Source: Cricetomys ansorgei | Taxonomy: Eukaryota; Chordata; Mammalia; Rodentia; Nesomyidae | Length of the DNA stretch: 64,000 bases | Assembly (NCBI GenBank): GCA_026225945.1 | Contig: JAMJFZ010002307.1 | Span: forward strand, 1,894,001 to 1,958,000 | Reading direction: 5' to 3' | Shown here: positions 11,386 to 21,039 of the stretch, piece by piece | Layout of the letters: every line of letters begins with the position of its first letter | Numbering within the stretch: position 1 is the stretch's first letter | Program-made: the position numbers and the translations under genes | Notes under the pieces: model-generated | Databases searched by the model: none | The model's input: only the letters and a program-made list of their open reading frames with translations | What the model was told of the DNA's origin: nothing

Positions 11386-11546
11386 GGTGTATGTGGTTAT
11401 GTTCACCATTGAATGAAAGCCAGAGCGTGGGTCTAGCTGCTAGTGTGTCCCCTGGCTGTCACTGTAAGCCTTGTGTCTGTGTCCAGATGCGGAGACAGTG
11501 CAGCTTGTGAGCGTCCTGTTTATTCTTGCTTTCTCTGCTTTTCCAG

Positions 11547-11644
11547 GAAACCTGAATGTTTTTCATGATGATGGCGTGTTCTGGGTGGCGTTCTCGTGCA
11601 TAGCTCTGCTCATTCCAGTCATCTTCATGGGCTGCCTAAGAATA
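11547..11644 (+). CDS. TM7SF3: TM7SF3 coding exon, membrane segment 5
   Basis: Acceptor ttccag, donor gtaagt. After the split Gly codon it reads NLNVFHDDGVFWVAFSCIAL and LIPVIFMGCLRI and ends in phase 0. The acidic HDDG loop precedes the fifth helix. Confidence 0.95.
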
Positions 11645-11809
11645 GTAAGTGCTTCAGTACAGCTGGATTTACTTCCCAACACACTCTCCCAGCCTCTGGG
11701 GGCCACTGAATCCTTTGTGTGTTTTACTCACTAGGAAGGGCTCTGTAACCACATGATGTGTAACATGACTGCTTCCAAAGAGCTGAGGAAGTTCTGTGAT
11801 TATCAAGCA

Positions 11810-12385
11810 TGTTAGCCTGTGTCTTTCTTCAGAGTTGTTACCCAGGGGTCTCACACCAGGTTTGCTTTCTCCACCTGTTAAAGTATTAAAGAGCAGGAAA
11901 GGAGTCATACTCATAGCAAGCAAGTTTTATTAAAAGTAAAAGTGCATGCGTGCACACATACCCCCATACACGAAGACACAGACACCAGTGGGGAGGGGAA
12001 ACCGAAATCCATCTCAGCCAGAGGGCTGGGACTTTTAACTGTTTCTGGTGGCCCGGGGTAGGTCCCCTCCTCTGATTTTGGGCTGGTCAACTTAAGGAAG
12101 GAGAGCTGATAGACCTACAGTGTCAGGGAAGCATGTTCTGGACCAGCCTTTGATACGGCTGACCAGCTTGGACTGGCCAGCCAGACTGGAGCCTTGTGGA
12201 GGGAGAAAAAACCTGTCTGCCTTTGTCTCAGATCAAGAGGATGAAGAAGCAGGAAGCATGCCGACTTCGTTATCTGTGGCCCCTTTCTTTACTGCTCTGC
12301 CTGTCAGGGTTCTGTATAGTCCCTAGTCCCTCACGTGTCGGACTGCTACCCTCTTCCACTGGAGGTTTAACTGCCTCTGCAGAAT
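11810..12385 (-). mobile_element. Candidate solo LTR of an endogenous retrovirus
   Basis: On the minus strand a polyadenylation signal (aataaaacttgcttgctatg) is followed by an R/U5-like region reading agacccctgggtaacaactc and gaagaaagacacagg. On the + strand the element begins with tgttagcctgtgtc. The upstream part is GC-rich and U3-like. I see no gag, pol or env coding. Ends are approximate and the family is not assigned. Confidence 0.5.
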
Positions 12386-12619
12386 GACTCCTTTGGTTAG
12401 ATTTTATTGTGGAAGTTCTTTGAGGAAGATTATTTTCTACAGTCAAGTTGTGCATTGCTTGGTGACAGGGCTGCATTCTAAAAAGGACACTGTTTGGCAC
12501 TTTTGCTATGTTTAGACATCAAAGTGTACTACACAGACCTGAAGGGCCACAGCCATCACATAGCAGAGTCTCAGGGGCTGGTGTCATTGGCTGTATCGTT
12601 ATACAGTATTTGACTTTTT

Positions 12620-12803
12620 CTTAATTTTACTTTATGAGTGTTTGGTCTGCATGCATATATGTGTACCTAGTGCATGCCTGGTGCCCATAGAGGCCAGAAG
12701 AGGGTGTCAGGTCCCCTGGAACTGTAGTTAGGGATAGTTGTGAGCTGCCATGTGGGTGCTGGGTCCTCTGCAAGAGCACTAAGCACCACTGAGCCAACCC
12801 CTA
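12620..12803 (-). repeat. B3/B2-type SINE
   Basis: agaggccagaagagggtgtc, gttgtgagctgccatgtggg and caagagcactaagcaccact are the reversed B3/B2 body and head. Confidence 0.85.
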
Positions 12804-12849
12804 TTTTGATAGCCTAAACATTGTGGTAAGATCCTACTATGGGGGCGGA

Positions 12850-12945
12850 ACCAGGAGGAATTGGGGGACAGGAAAGGATGTGATTAAAAAATATCCTGTA
12901 GGAAATTCTCAAAGAATAATAATTAAAAAAAACAAAAAAGAACGC
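12850..12945 (+). mobile_element. L1 3'-end fragment
   Basis: ggaattgggggacaggaaag, gtaggaaattctcaaagaat and a terminal A-rich run look like the 3'UTR end of a rodent L1, severely 5'-truncated. Confidence 0.6.
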
Positions 12946-13099
12946 AGTATGGATGCAGCAGGTTGCATTTCACTCATCTCTCCACTAGCCCTTGTCAGTG
13001 CTCAGACTTGGGCTCTTTCCACAGCATGTGGCTGGGGGTGAGAGCTGGAGGCTGGTCGTGTCCTGTGGGGTGACACCTGTCTCCTCTGCTCTTCTACAG

Positions 13100-13262
13100 C
13101 TGAACATCCTGGCTTGTGGGGTCCTAGGTTCCTACTCTGTTGTGTTGGCAGTCGGCAGTTACATGTTCACGAGCCTCTCCTACATCACTCTGAATGTTCT
13201 CAGGAGAGCCCTCAAAACGGATTTCCGCGGGGCTTCTATCAGAGTGCCTTTCCAGACGAACG
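13100..13262 (+). CDS. TM7SF3: TM7SF3 coding exon, membrane segment 6 and loop
   Basis: Acceptor ctacag, donor gtaaga. It reads LNILACGVLGSYSVVLAVGS, YMFTSLSYITLNVLRRALKT, DFRGASIRVPFQTN, then one base of the next codon. It holds the sixth helix and a basic loop. The single g at the end must pair with ac at the start of the last exon to give Asp, which fixes the incoming frame of that exon. Confidence 0.95.
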
Positions 13263-13647
13263 GTAAGACTCTGGAATCCTAAAACTGGAGTGCCGGTCAA
13301 ACAGGCGTGCAGGCTAGCCCACCCTAACTGGAGCACTTAAGCATCACGTGGGGCTGAAAGCGGAATCATGGTGCAGATGCCGTGAGAATGCTCTGCCAGT
13401 TGATCAAGGGATTCAAACGTCTAAGGTGTTGGACACCCTTCCTATGTTAGCTGGGCTCACCTGCCCACTCCAGATAGGGAAGCTGTTGGACACCACGGAT
13501 GGGGGTGGATGAGGAATGAGAATGGCACCCCAATTTAATTTAAAATGTATTCCTTTGTGTCCTTACTTTAATGAAGATGCAGTTTAATTTTGATTAGAGG
13601 CCATGTCATTGCCTTAATTAGAAGATTCTGTTCATTACTTTTCTATC

Positions 13648-13817
13648 TTTTTTTTTTTGTTTGTTTGGTTGGTTTTTCAAGACAGGGTTTCTCTGTTGTA
13701 ACTCTGGCTGTCCTAGAACTTACTCTGTAGACCAGGCTGGCCTCGAACTCACAGAGATCTGCCTGCCTCTGCCTACCAAGTACTGGGATTAGAGATGTGT
13801 GCCACCACCACCCAGCC
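13648..13817 (-). repeat. B1 SINE
   Basis: caagacagggtttctctgtt, gtaactctggctgtcctaga and tgtagaccaggctggcctcg. It carries the ttgtaactctgg variant also seen at 30929 and 52034. Confidence 0.95.
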
Positions 13818-13837
13818 TTATTTTCTATCATAATTTG

Positions 13838-13938
13838 TCTTTGAGACAGGGTCTCACTCTGTAGCCAAGGCTAGCTTCAAACTTAAAGTGATCCTCCTGT
13901 CTCAAGCCTCCCTGACATGTGTGAACCCCAACATGTGG
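13838..13938 (-). repeat. B1-type SINE, old
   Basis: tttgagacagggtctcactc, tgtagccaaggctagcttca, then degenerate sequence. A tandem neighbour of the B1 before it. Confidence 0.7.
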
Positions 13939-13939
13939 C

Positions 13940-14744
13940 TTTTGTTAACTTTGAAAGGAAACAAATGACACAGTGCACATTTACAGGGTTTTCAAACTTT
14001 GTTGATTTCAGAAAAGTTCAAAGACACAGGTCAGAAAAGCCTGTCTTAGAACTGGGGACTTAGGAACAGGCACAACTGATAAGAGTTTTTAGGGCATATC
14101 TTTGCCGCTGCGTAGACACAATGACCTGGATCTTTCCACTGGGATGAGAGGTCAGAAGTAGAGACCTTGTGTTCAGAGGATTTTCTCCCCGGGGTGGGAG
14201 GATCTAGGCAGTGTCTACTCCTGCACTTCTAAGGCATCAACCACAAGGTTTAATCCACCAGAGTTCCCCATGGAGAACCAGTGAGTTTATTGGGCTTAAT
14301 TACAGAGCCTGGGCACAAGGTTGTCTACAACAGCTTGGGTGACCCAAGGCAGCCACACTGGAAAGTCTACACTCAGCTCAGGCAATGGCATCCCATAGCC
14401 ACATCTTTGCTGGATGCTCAGTGGAATCTGGGGTATCATCTTACACTGCTGTGTCCCTTCTATGTGAGCAGTCTGGTCCCCTGGGGGTGGACTGGTGTGT
14501 GTGGAGAGTTAACTAGGGCGGCCATTCCTGTGGAAACTGCATACTTATGACTGGAGCTCCAGGGAGCTTCCACAGCAGATGCCTCTCCTAGATCCTACTT
14601 CATAAACGAGGCTGTGGTGTCTGTTCACGCCTTGGCTTATACATGAGATATACATGTTTAGACATTACTCCAACACTGGAAAGGAAGACATGGATTTAGC
14701 CTGTGAAGAATAGTGTTGTTGCACATTAAATTTTAAACAGTTCA
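13940..14744. other. TM7SF3 intron, possible unclassified repeat, no gene seen
   Basis: The 14270-14420 part (gagtttattgggcttaattacag region) has the look of an old rodent dispersed repeat, but I cannot name it. No exon phase or conserved frame is visible. Confidence 0.45.
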
Positions 14745-14890
14745 TTGTCAGGCACATAGCTGCACTGCTAGCACTCGGAAAATGGAAGCAGGATTGCCAT
14801 GAATTTGAGGCCAGCAGGGACTCATAATGAGTTCCAGATCAGGCTGGGCTGTAGAATTAAGACCCTATCTTAAAAAAAGAAAATAAAAAG
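14745..14890 (+). repeat. B1-type SINE, diverged
   Basis: aatttgaggccagcagggac, gagttccagatcaggctggg and an A-rich tail. Confidence 0.7.
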
Positions 14891-14929
14891 GAATAGAAGA
14901 GGGTGAGGGAGGAAAAAGAGAATTCGTGG

Positions 14930-15120
14930 CCAGGGAGGTGGCTCAGTGGGTAAGGTGCTTGCTCCACCTCAGGAGGACTTAATTCAGATCCGCTGGGGCC
15001 CAAGTAAAAGCCAAGCATGTAAGTAACTCTAGTGGGTGGGGCTTACAGGCAGCTGCTCTAGCCAATCAGGTTTAACAGGAGAGACATCCAAACAGTAAGC
15101 TGGAGAGCAGCAGAGGAAAA
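14930..15120 (+). repeat. B2/B3-type SINE, diverged
   Basis: ccagggaggtggctcagtgg gives the head; ttgctccacctcaggaggac and agatccgctggggcccaagt are diverged. Confidence 0.6.
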
Positions 15121-15152
15121 CTCCTGCCGACCACTCTGGCATTCACACACCA

Positions 15153-15357
15153 CCTTTTTTTTTTTTTTTAAAAAAAAATGATTTATTTTTATGCGCATTG
15201 GTGTTTTGCCTACATGTATGTCTGTGTGAGGGTGTTGGATCCCCTGGAACTAGAGTTACAAGCAGTTGTAAGCTTCCATGTGGGTGCTGGGAATTGAACC
15301 CTGGTCTTCTGGAAGAGCAGCCAATGCTCTTAACCGCTGAGCCAGCTCTCCAGCCCC
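15153..15357 (-). repeat. B2 SINE
   Basis: Poly-T start, then tttatgcgcattggtgtttt, gggaattgaaccctggtctt and gctgagccagctctccagcc. Confidence 0.94.
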
Positions 15358-15386
15358 TACATTTATTAATTTTTTTTAAAATAAAA

Positions 15387-15510
15387 ATATCTGGACTTGG
15401 TGGCTCATGTCTATAATCTTGGTATTCAGGAGGGTAAGGCAGGAGGTTTGCCATTAACTTAGGGCTAGTCGGGGTTACAGACTTAAACAGTCTCAAAAAC
15501 AAAACAATCC
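15387..15510 (+). repeat. B1-type SINE, diverged
   Basis: atctggacttggtggctcat, gggtaaggcaggaggtttgc and an AAAACAAAACAA tail. It ends about 40 bases before the last TM7SF3 acceptor, so the branch-point region abuts SINE sequence. Confidence 0.65.
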
Positions 15511-15552
15511 ACACAAACCCCCATGAGTACAGAGGTTACTTCTCTCCTTTAG

Positions 15553-15814
15553 ACTTCATTATCCTGGCCGTGTGGGGATGCTGGCTGTCAGTGGAATTAC
15601 ACTGCAGATTCGGAGAGAAAGGGGGCGGCCACCCTTCCCGCCACATCCCTACAAGCTGTGGAAGCAAGAGAGAGAACGCAGAGTGACGAACATTCTGGAC
15701 CCCAGCCATCACGTACCTCCCCTGAGAGAGAGGCTGTATGGCCGATTCACTCAGATCAAAGAGCTCTTCCAGAAGGAACAGCCATCAGGAGAGAGGACAC
15801 CTCTGCTTCTGTAG
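15553..15814 (+). CDS. TM7SF3: TM7SF3 last coding exon, frame broken by a 1-base loss
   Basis: Acceptor ctttag, preceded by a B1 ending about 40 bases upstream. In the frame set by the previous exon it reads DFIILAVW, the start of helix 7, then GCWLSVELHC and a TGA at 15684-15686. One base out (frame of 15572) it reads GMLAVSGITLQIRRERGR and continues to the conserved tail ending GERTPLLL with TAG at 15812-15814. The G run at 15574-15577 is one base shorter than the family frame needs. The downstream frame is intact, so this is either a recent allele or a sequence error in a homopolymer. The tail (KLWKQERERR, PPLRERLYGR) is basic and cytoplasmic. Confidence 0.88.
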
Positions 15815-16075
15815 AAGGCTGAGGGCTTGGTCAGTGTGCCTCGCCCTGGAGTTCTCGTCTAGATTGCCCAGCTGTTCCCTGGTCCAGTGCGAGGTCAGGC
15901 ACTGTGCGATGAGGTGATGCCCTGTTGATGTGGAGTTAGAGGATTCCAAGTGACAGGGTAAGGAAAATCACCAAAATGTTGGTGGTAGATGCTTTTCCTC
16001 ATTTTCCACAATTTTGAGAAGTTACCTTTTCGTTTATAAATATATGATTGATGTATTTTACAACATACAACAAAA

Positions 16076-16081
16076 ATTAAA
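16076..16081 (+). promoter_or_regulatory. Polyadenylation signal ATTAAA (proximal, TM7SF3)
   Basis: ATTAAA lies 262 bases after the stop and is followed within 40 bases by GT/T-rich sequence (tgttggttctcc, ggtgttttta), the usual layout of a working cleavage site. Confidence 0.55.
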
Positions 16082-17327
16082 AGTGTTGGTTCTCCTTAAA
16101 GCTCTGGTGTTTTTACTTGTAGCTTCCTGAACAGTTATGACTCAGCGTAACCTTTTGGGGGTGGGCAGGCCGTGGGTATTTATTTGCTTTGTATGTAGAG
16201 GCTTAGGGATTTGATTCTGGGCCCTTGAATGTCAGGATTAAGGGAAAAGTAATGCCACCCTTTCTTAAAAGCAGTCTACTTGGCTGCATCTCATTTTAAA
16301 TCAGGAAACCTTTTCATTTTTTTTTCAATATTTAAACATCTTAAAACCTGTGGCTAATGATCCTAAAGTCTATCAACTTGTTTTTAAATCTACAATTCAG
16401 ATCTCTGTTGTTTTGCCTGTTAGTGCTTAAAGTGGTACTTTAAATAACTAAGTTATTTCCCTGATTGAAAATAGCTCAGTTTATTAAAGATAATAGAACT
16501 TTTATATGGATAAGTCATTGATAGCCCAGTTGGAGGTCTGTTTTTGGTTGGGGGCATTTAAAGCAGTGTTGACTGCTGACCTTTCTCTTAAGTTTCATTA
16601 GATGAGGATTGGGCTGTATTTGTCAGAGACAAGTTGATTGCTGCCTTCCTCTGGAGTGTCACTACCATGAGTCCTTTTTACTTACTATTGCTGTGGGAAG
16701 CAGCTATGTTAGCACCCTGTGACATTGGTAATCATTGCTTCTTTGTGATCAAAGTCTGTGCTCTGACGCTCAGAGGGGACCAACTATGATGAGTACATTC
16801 AGCAGACTTGCTCCTTAGGGCTGCCCTGGTTCTGCAAGGAGGGCCTCTCACTTTTCACTCCCTTGTTTCATAAGAAAGCACTCAGATGCCCTGGGCCCTA
16901 CACTTCCCTCTCCCTCTCGGTTGTGAGCTGTGAACTAGTTTTCCTGACATCTTTACAGTACAATTGGCTACTGAAATTTCAGGCAATAGGGAGGAGTCTT
17001 TAGTTTTGGCTTCCATGTTTTGAAGATAAAACATAATGAAAACATTATAAAATGAACCACTTTTGTTTAAAAAATTCTTATTCTGTTATTACTGTCTAGC
17101 TTTAGCAACGAACTTTTTTTTTGTTTTTTTAATTACTATAGGGTCTCTGACTTCTATCACATGCCTGTATTTCAGTTGTGTAGCATGTTGGAGAGCATTT
17201 TCTGTACTTTCAGAACACACTGCCAGTCACAGCTGTAAAAGGCAAAATATGCTTTCTTGGAGGGAGAATACAAATGATTTTTCAATTTTCATAATAATTT
17301 TAGTAAGTCCATTTGTATAGGTTTTGT

Positions 17328-17333
17328 AATAAA
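17328..17333 (+). promoter_or_regulatory. Polyadenylation signal AATAAA (distal, TM7SF3)
   Basis: Canonical AATAAA about 1.5 kb after the stop, in gttttgtaataaatgcctgc. T/G-rich sequence (tattgtgtttt) follows. It is the last good signal before the SINE-bearing intergenic DNA. Confidence 0.55.
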
Positions 17334-17524
17334 TGCCTGCTTTGAAAAAATGCTTAAGGCCTCCTCATTATTGTGTTTTTAGAAGAGTTTATACTGGCTA
17401 TATTTGTAGTTATATAAACAAAACTAATCTGGAAAATACAGTTCTTTGTTTTAAAAACTCAGTTTAATAGGAAGTGAAGGAAATCCTGGGTGATATGCTA
17501 TAATTTATGTATATTTAAATTTAT

Positions 17525-17605
17525 CTTTTAAGACAGAGTCTCATGTGACCCAAGGTGGCCTTGAGTTTGCTATATACCTGAGGATAACCAAATTGTTTGA
17601 GGCTA
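17525..17605 (-). repeat. B1-like SINE remnant
   Basis: aagacagagtctcatgtgac and aggtggccttgagtttgcta, then loss of similarity. Confidence 0.5.
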
Positions 17606-18164
17606 GCTTGTTATAAGGCACCATAGGTCACTAGGGGTTAGGCTCCAGATGGTCATGTCCTGGTTGTTAAAGTGTGGAGATTTTCCATATATTTACTTAG
17701 GTCTTTTGTCTTAACAGTAGGTGTCAACATAAACCACTTCTAGAACAAGCTAGTCATTTGAGAAACTCTTGCGATAACAGAGTATTCAGATTCCTGCTGA
17801 AATGTGAGCCCAGAACTGACAGGACGCCTCTATTTTAAAGGAATCTATTGTCTTCCTATGTGTAAAAAGCAGAAAGTGTGCTAAGTCTGGGGTCATGCCC
17901 TCCGTAGGGAGCCTAGGTTCCAGCAGCTGCTTTTCTGTGGTTGTATTGAAGCTCCCGTGCATTTTCCCGCCCATGCTCCTTGAGAGTGGCTAGCCTGCTT
18001 CAGGGTTAGTAATTCTCTTGTGCTCAAGGGTTAACTGCTGGTACTTGCTTTGGTTTTTTGAAAAAGTAGCTAGTTGACTTATTTTGCTGAAATGGAAAAA
18101 GAATGCAAAGGATGTCATTAACTTAAAAAAAAAATTAAAAGTCAAGAACCCAGTGAAAGGCTTC

Positions 18165-18312
18165 TGAATGGCCCAGTGGGTAAAGGTACTTGACATGCAA
18201 ACCTGGAAGCCCTAGTTCAATTCCTGAACTCAAAAAGGAAAGGAGGAGACAACTGACTCCACAGAATTATCTGATCTCCACATGGGTGCCATGGCATGTG
18301 CCCTCACACGAT
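18165..18312 (+). repeat. B3-type SINE
   Basis: tagttcaattcctgaactca, gaattatctgatctccacat and gggtgccatggcatgtgccc resemble the B3 body. Confidence 0.7.
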
Positions 18313-18487
18313 TAAATTTCAGTTGTTTCTACATATACCTTTAAAAATAACTAGGTATGTTTTCTGACACTCAGGAAACGTACAGTGACTTCTGTAGGAT
18401 GTGGTTGTAGGAAGAGACTGACTAGAATTATACTTGTTTTTACATTTACTTTCCCATAAAGACAAAGGGTGAAGATGAATGTGGCCT

Positions 18488-18556
18488 GGCCTGGAGATGC
18501 AGTCTGTGGTAGAGTGCTGAGATGTGCAAGGCCTTGGGTTCAATCACAAGCACCTT
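18488..18556 (+). repeat. ID-type SINE
   Basis: gcctggagatgcagtctgtg, then gtgcaaggccttgggttcaa: the tRNA-Ala-like ID core. Confidence 0.75.
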
Positions 18557-19474
18557 CTCTTGACATGTGATCTAATAAACATCTAGTGATTTATAATATA
18601 TAACTCACAAAAGAGGTATATATGGACATCTCTGCAGCACTTAAAAAATCAATTTGAGCATTCCCACATAGAAAGTGTAGGAGGTTCAACTTAAAGAAAG
18701 CATGGGTTGTTAGCCTCATAGGCTTGCTTTCTTCAGTGGAAGAAATGAGTAACACCTGGTTCCAGAATGTTTGCGTGAAAGTGGCCAAACCACCTGTGAT
18801 CCTTTGCTATCCTATTAGGAGCCAGCCTCCACCTGAATTTCCCCCAAATCCTGAGCTTTGTCTCCAGAGGTCCCATGTACTTGGCATTCTCTATCAATGG
18901 AATCCATCCTTATAGGTGTTACAAATCCTTCTAGGCCCTAGCCCTGAGCAGTGTTACAGTAAATAGAACTCATTCTTTCTTATTGTAAAGGTCACAGGTG
19001 CTTTGCCACTTTGCAAGGGAATTTCGATGTAGCCATCCGTGAAGCTTTGTTATAAGAATTGCCATGTGGAGACTTTCCCCTCAAAGTTTTGCTGTTTAAA
19101 CGTGTGAGAGTTAAACCGGACGATCAGACTCTAGAAGTCTTGATCAGTCTGACTGACCAGGTCCGGCTGTACCCTGGACAGTTTTACTTGCACCTCCTCT
19201 CTTACTGTTTGCTTCCCTGCCTACAGTGATACCCGAGGGAAGGATCTGGGTGGATATTACAACAGGGTATGATGGTAGCTACAAATTGCAGACAACAGAA
19301 ACTGGCTAATGTCAATAGAATTAGATGCTTGACATTTTCCTTTATGAACCTGACTTTTTTTTATGCAGTTGTGACTGTAATTTTGTGCATACATGTTTGT
19401 ATATTTATATGCATGTAGGTACCCATGCATGTGCATGTCAGGTTGATGTTGGGTGTCTTTCTCTCTTGACATTT

Positions 19475-19698
19475 TTTCAGACAGGGTCTTTCACTGAACT
19501 TGAGGCTCATTGATTTGCTACACTGTCTGGCTGGCAAGTTCTGGGGCTCCTCCTGTGTCTTTGCCTGTCCAAAGCTGAGATTGCAGGTGTACACTGCCAC
19601 ACACTGCATTTTACCTATCTATGTTTTAGGGATACAAAAGCAGGCCCTCAGCTTTCAGGGCAAGCACTGTGTCAACTGAGCCATCTCCCTAGCCCTGT
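19475..19698 (-). repeat. B4/RSINE1-type SINE
   Basis: cagacagggtctttcactga, tctggctggcaagttctggg, gagattgcaggtgtacactg and tcaactgagccatctcccta, in order. Confidence 0.85.
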
Positions 19699-20886
19699 AG
19701 CTGTGTAACTTAATGTCTTTATTATGTGAACTTAGGTTTTTCTGTTGCTTGAATCTTTAAGCCAGAGTGTATAATAAACTGTACTAAGTGTGTCCTGACA
19801 ATGACTTCTTACTGTAGGATACTGAGGTTGAATGTTATTTTCCACTCTACTGTGGCTTGGGCAGGGGCTAGCAGGTGTGTTCTTGAATATACAGCCAGCA
19901 GTATTTTCTAACAAATTCAATGCAAGATAAACACACACACACACAACTGTGGTCTGTCTAAGATGCTACTATCTTTGTGCCCTGCAGTTGTCCTTGGCAA
20001 GGATGGGGAAGACTATAGAGGTTTGGGGATGAGGAGTTTAGCTTTGGGCAGTTTCAGTCACAGATGGATTAGTGTGGAGTCATGAGCATTCCACAGGAGC
20101 TGTATGAGAGTCTTAGGGCACTAAAGAGATATGTAGGTCACTGGTGTAAAATAAAACACATCACGTCCGCTGCCTCCTGTCCCCATGAGGTGGCCTCACA
20201 GCACTGCAGCAGCAGCATTGCGGCTCCCAGGTGGGAAGCCACCAGTTAGCAGGGCATGTCTTACTGCATACCCACCTGGTCCTTGATCATCAGAGATCCA
20301 CAGAGAGGCCAGCGAGAGTATGCCAGGACTCTCAGGAGGTGCTGTTAATGGAGCATCTCTTGGTTTATAAAAGCAAGGGTAATTACATTTATAGGGTCAA
20401 GGCAACCCCCCCTTGCCTTTATAAAAAATGTTTTATAAACTTTTTATACCCAGGGACGGGAGCCATTGGTTAAGACAGGGATGCTGGAATAGCTCCATTT
20501 GCATTTGGGGTGCCTTAGGCATTTCCCAGGGAACAGGGGTTTAGTTACAACTCTAGATAAACAACTGCCAAACTGCGGCCCACCTTTGGAAGTGGGCAGA
20601 GTTTTGCTTGTGGTCTGTCAGAGACTGCAGAGGGGAAGGGCGAGATTCTTGCCAGTTACTCAGAATGAGAATCTGGGTCATAAGCGCCCTCGATCCACTT
20701 AGCTGTGTGACAGATCACGGCACACCACAGGTTAGAGACTAGGTGAGACCTCAGAGGAATTGAGAGGAGTTATAGTACTATATAGGAACAAGGCACGCAG
20801 GCATGCACAAGAACACACACACACATACTCACTCTTATGCATTGGCATGATACTCCCCCATGCTATGCACAAAAAGAATAGGCCTA

Positions 20887-20962
20887 AGGGCTGAAGATGC
20901 AGCTTAGTGAAAGCATTTGCTGAGTGCATACAAAGCTCTGGGTTCGGATCCCAGCACCACCC
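20887..20962 (+). repeat. ID SINE
   Basis: agggctgaagatgcagctta and agctctgggttcggatccca, with internal promoter-like boxes of the ID family. Confidence 0.85.
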
Positions 20963-21039
20963 CTCCTGCAGAGAATAAGCTTCAAACACAAATTCCATTT
21001 AAGAAATGTTGGCTTTGTTTGAAAATTAAACCTGAGACC

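Larger units (their letters stand above)
1..17350 (+). other. TM7SF3: TM7SF3 gene, 3' portion (seven last coding exons and 3'UTR)
   Basis: Locus entry. Exons seen: 245-422, 6184-6270, 7007-7087, 8170-8322, 11547-11644, 13100-13262 and 15553-15814 (CDS part). All have GT/AG boundaries and their phases join. Together they encode the end of a glycosylated ectodomain, seven hydrophobic helices and a basic cytoplasmic tail ending in ERTPLLL, as in TM7SF3, a seven-helix protein of about 570 residues. From the literature it is a membrane protein linked to the p53 response and to protection from ER stress; nothing here tests that. By comparison with the human gene these should be exons 6-12, which is an inference. 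The gene converges on FGFR1OP2. As printed, the last exon carries a frameshift. Confidence 0.95.
15815..17350 (+). other. TM7SF3: TM7SF3 3'UTR (probable extent)
   Basis: Non-coding and AT-rich after the TAG, with no SINE inside it. It contains one early and one late polyadenylation signal (16076 and 17328), so two 3'UTR lengths are possible. The end point is inferred from the late signal. Confidence 0.6.
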
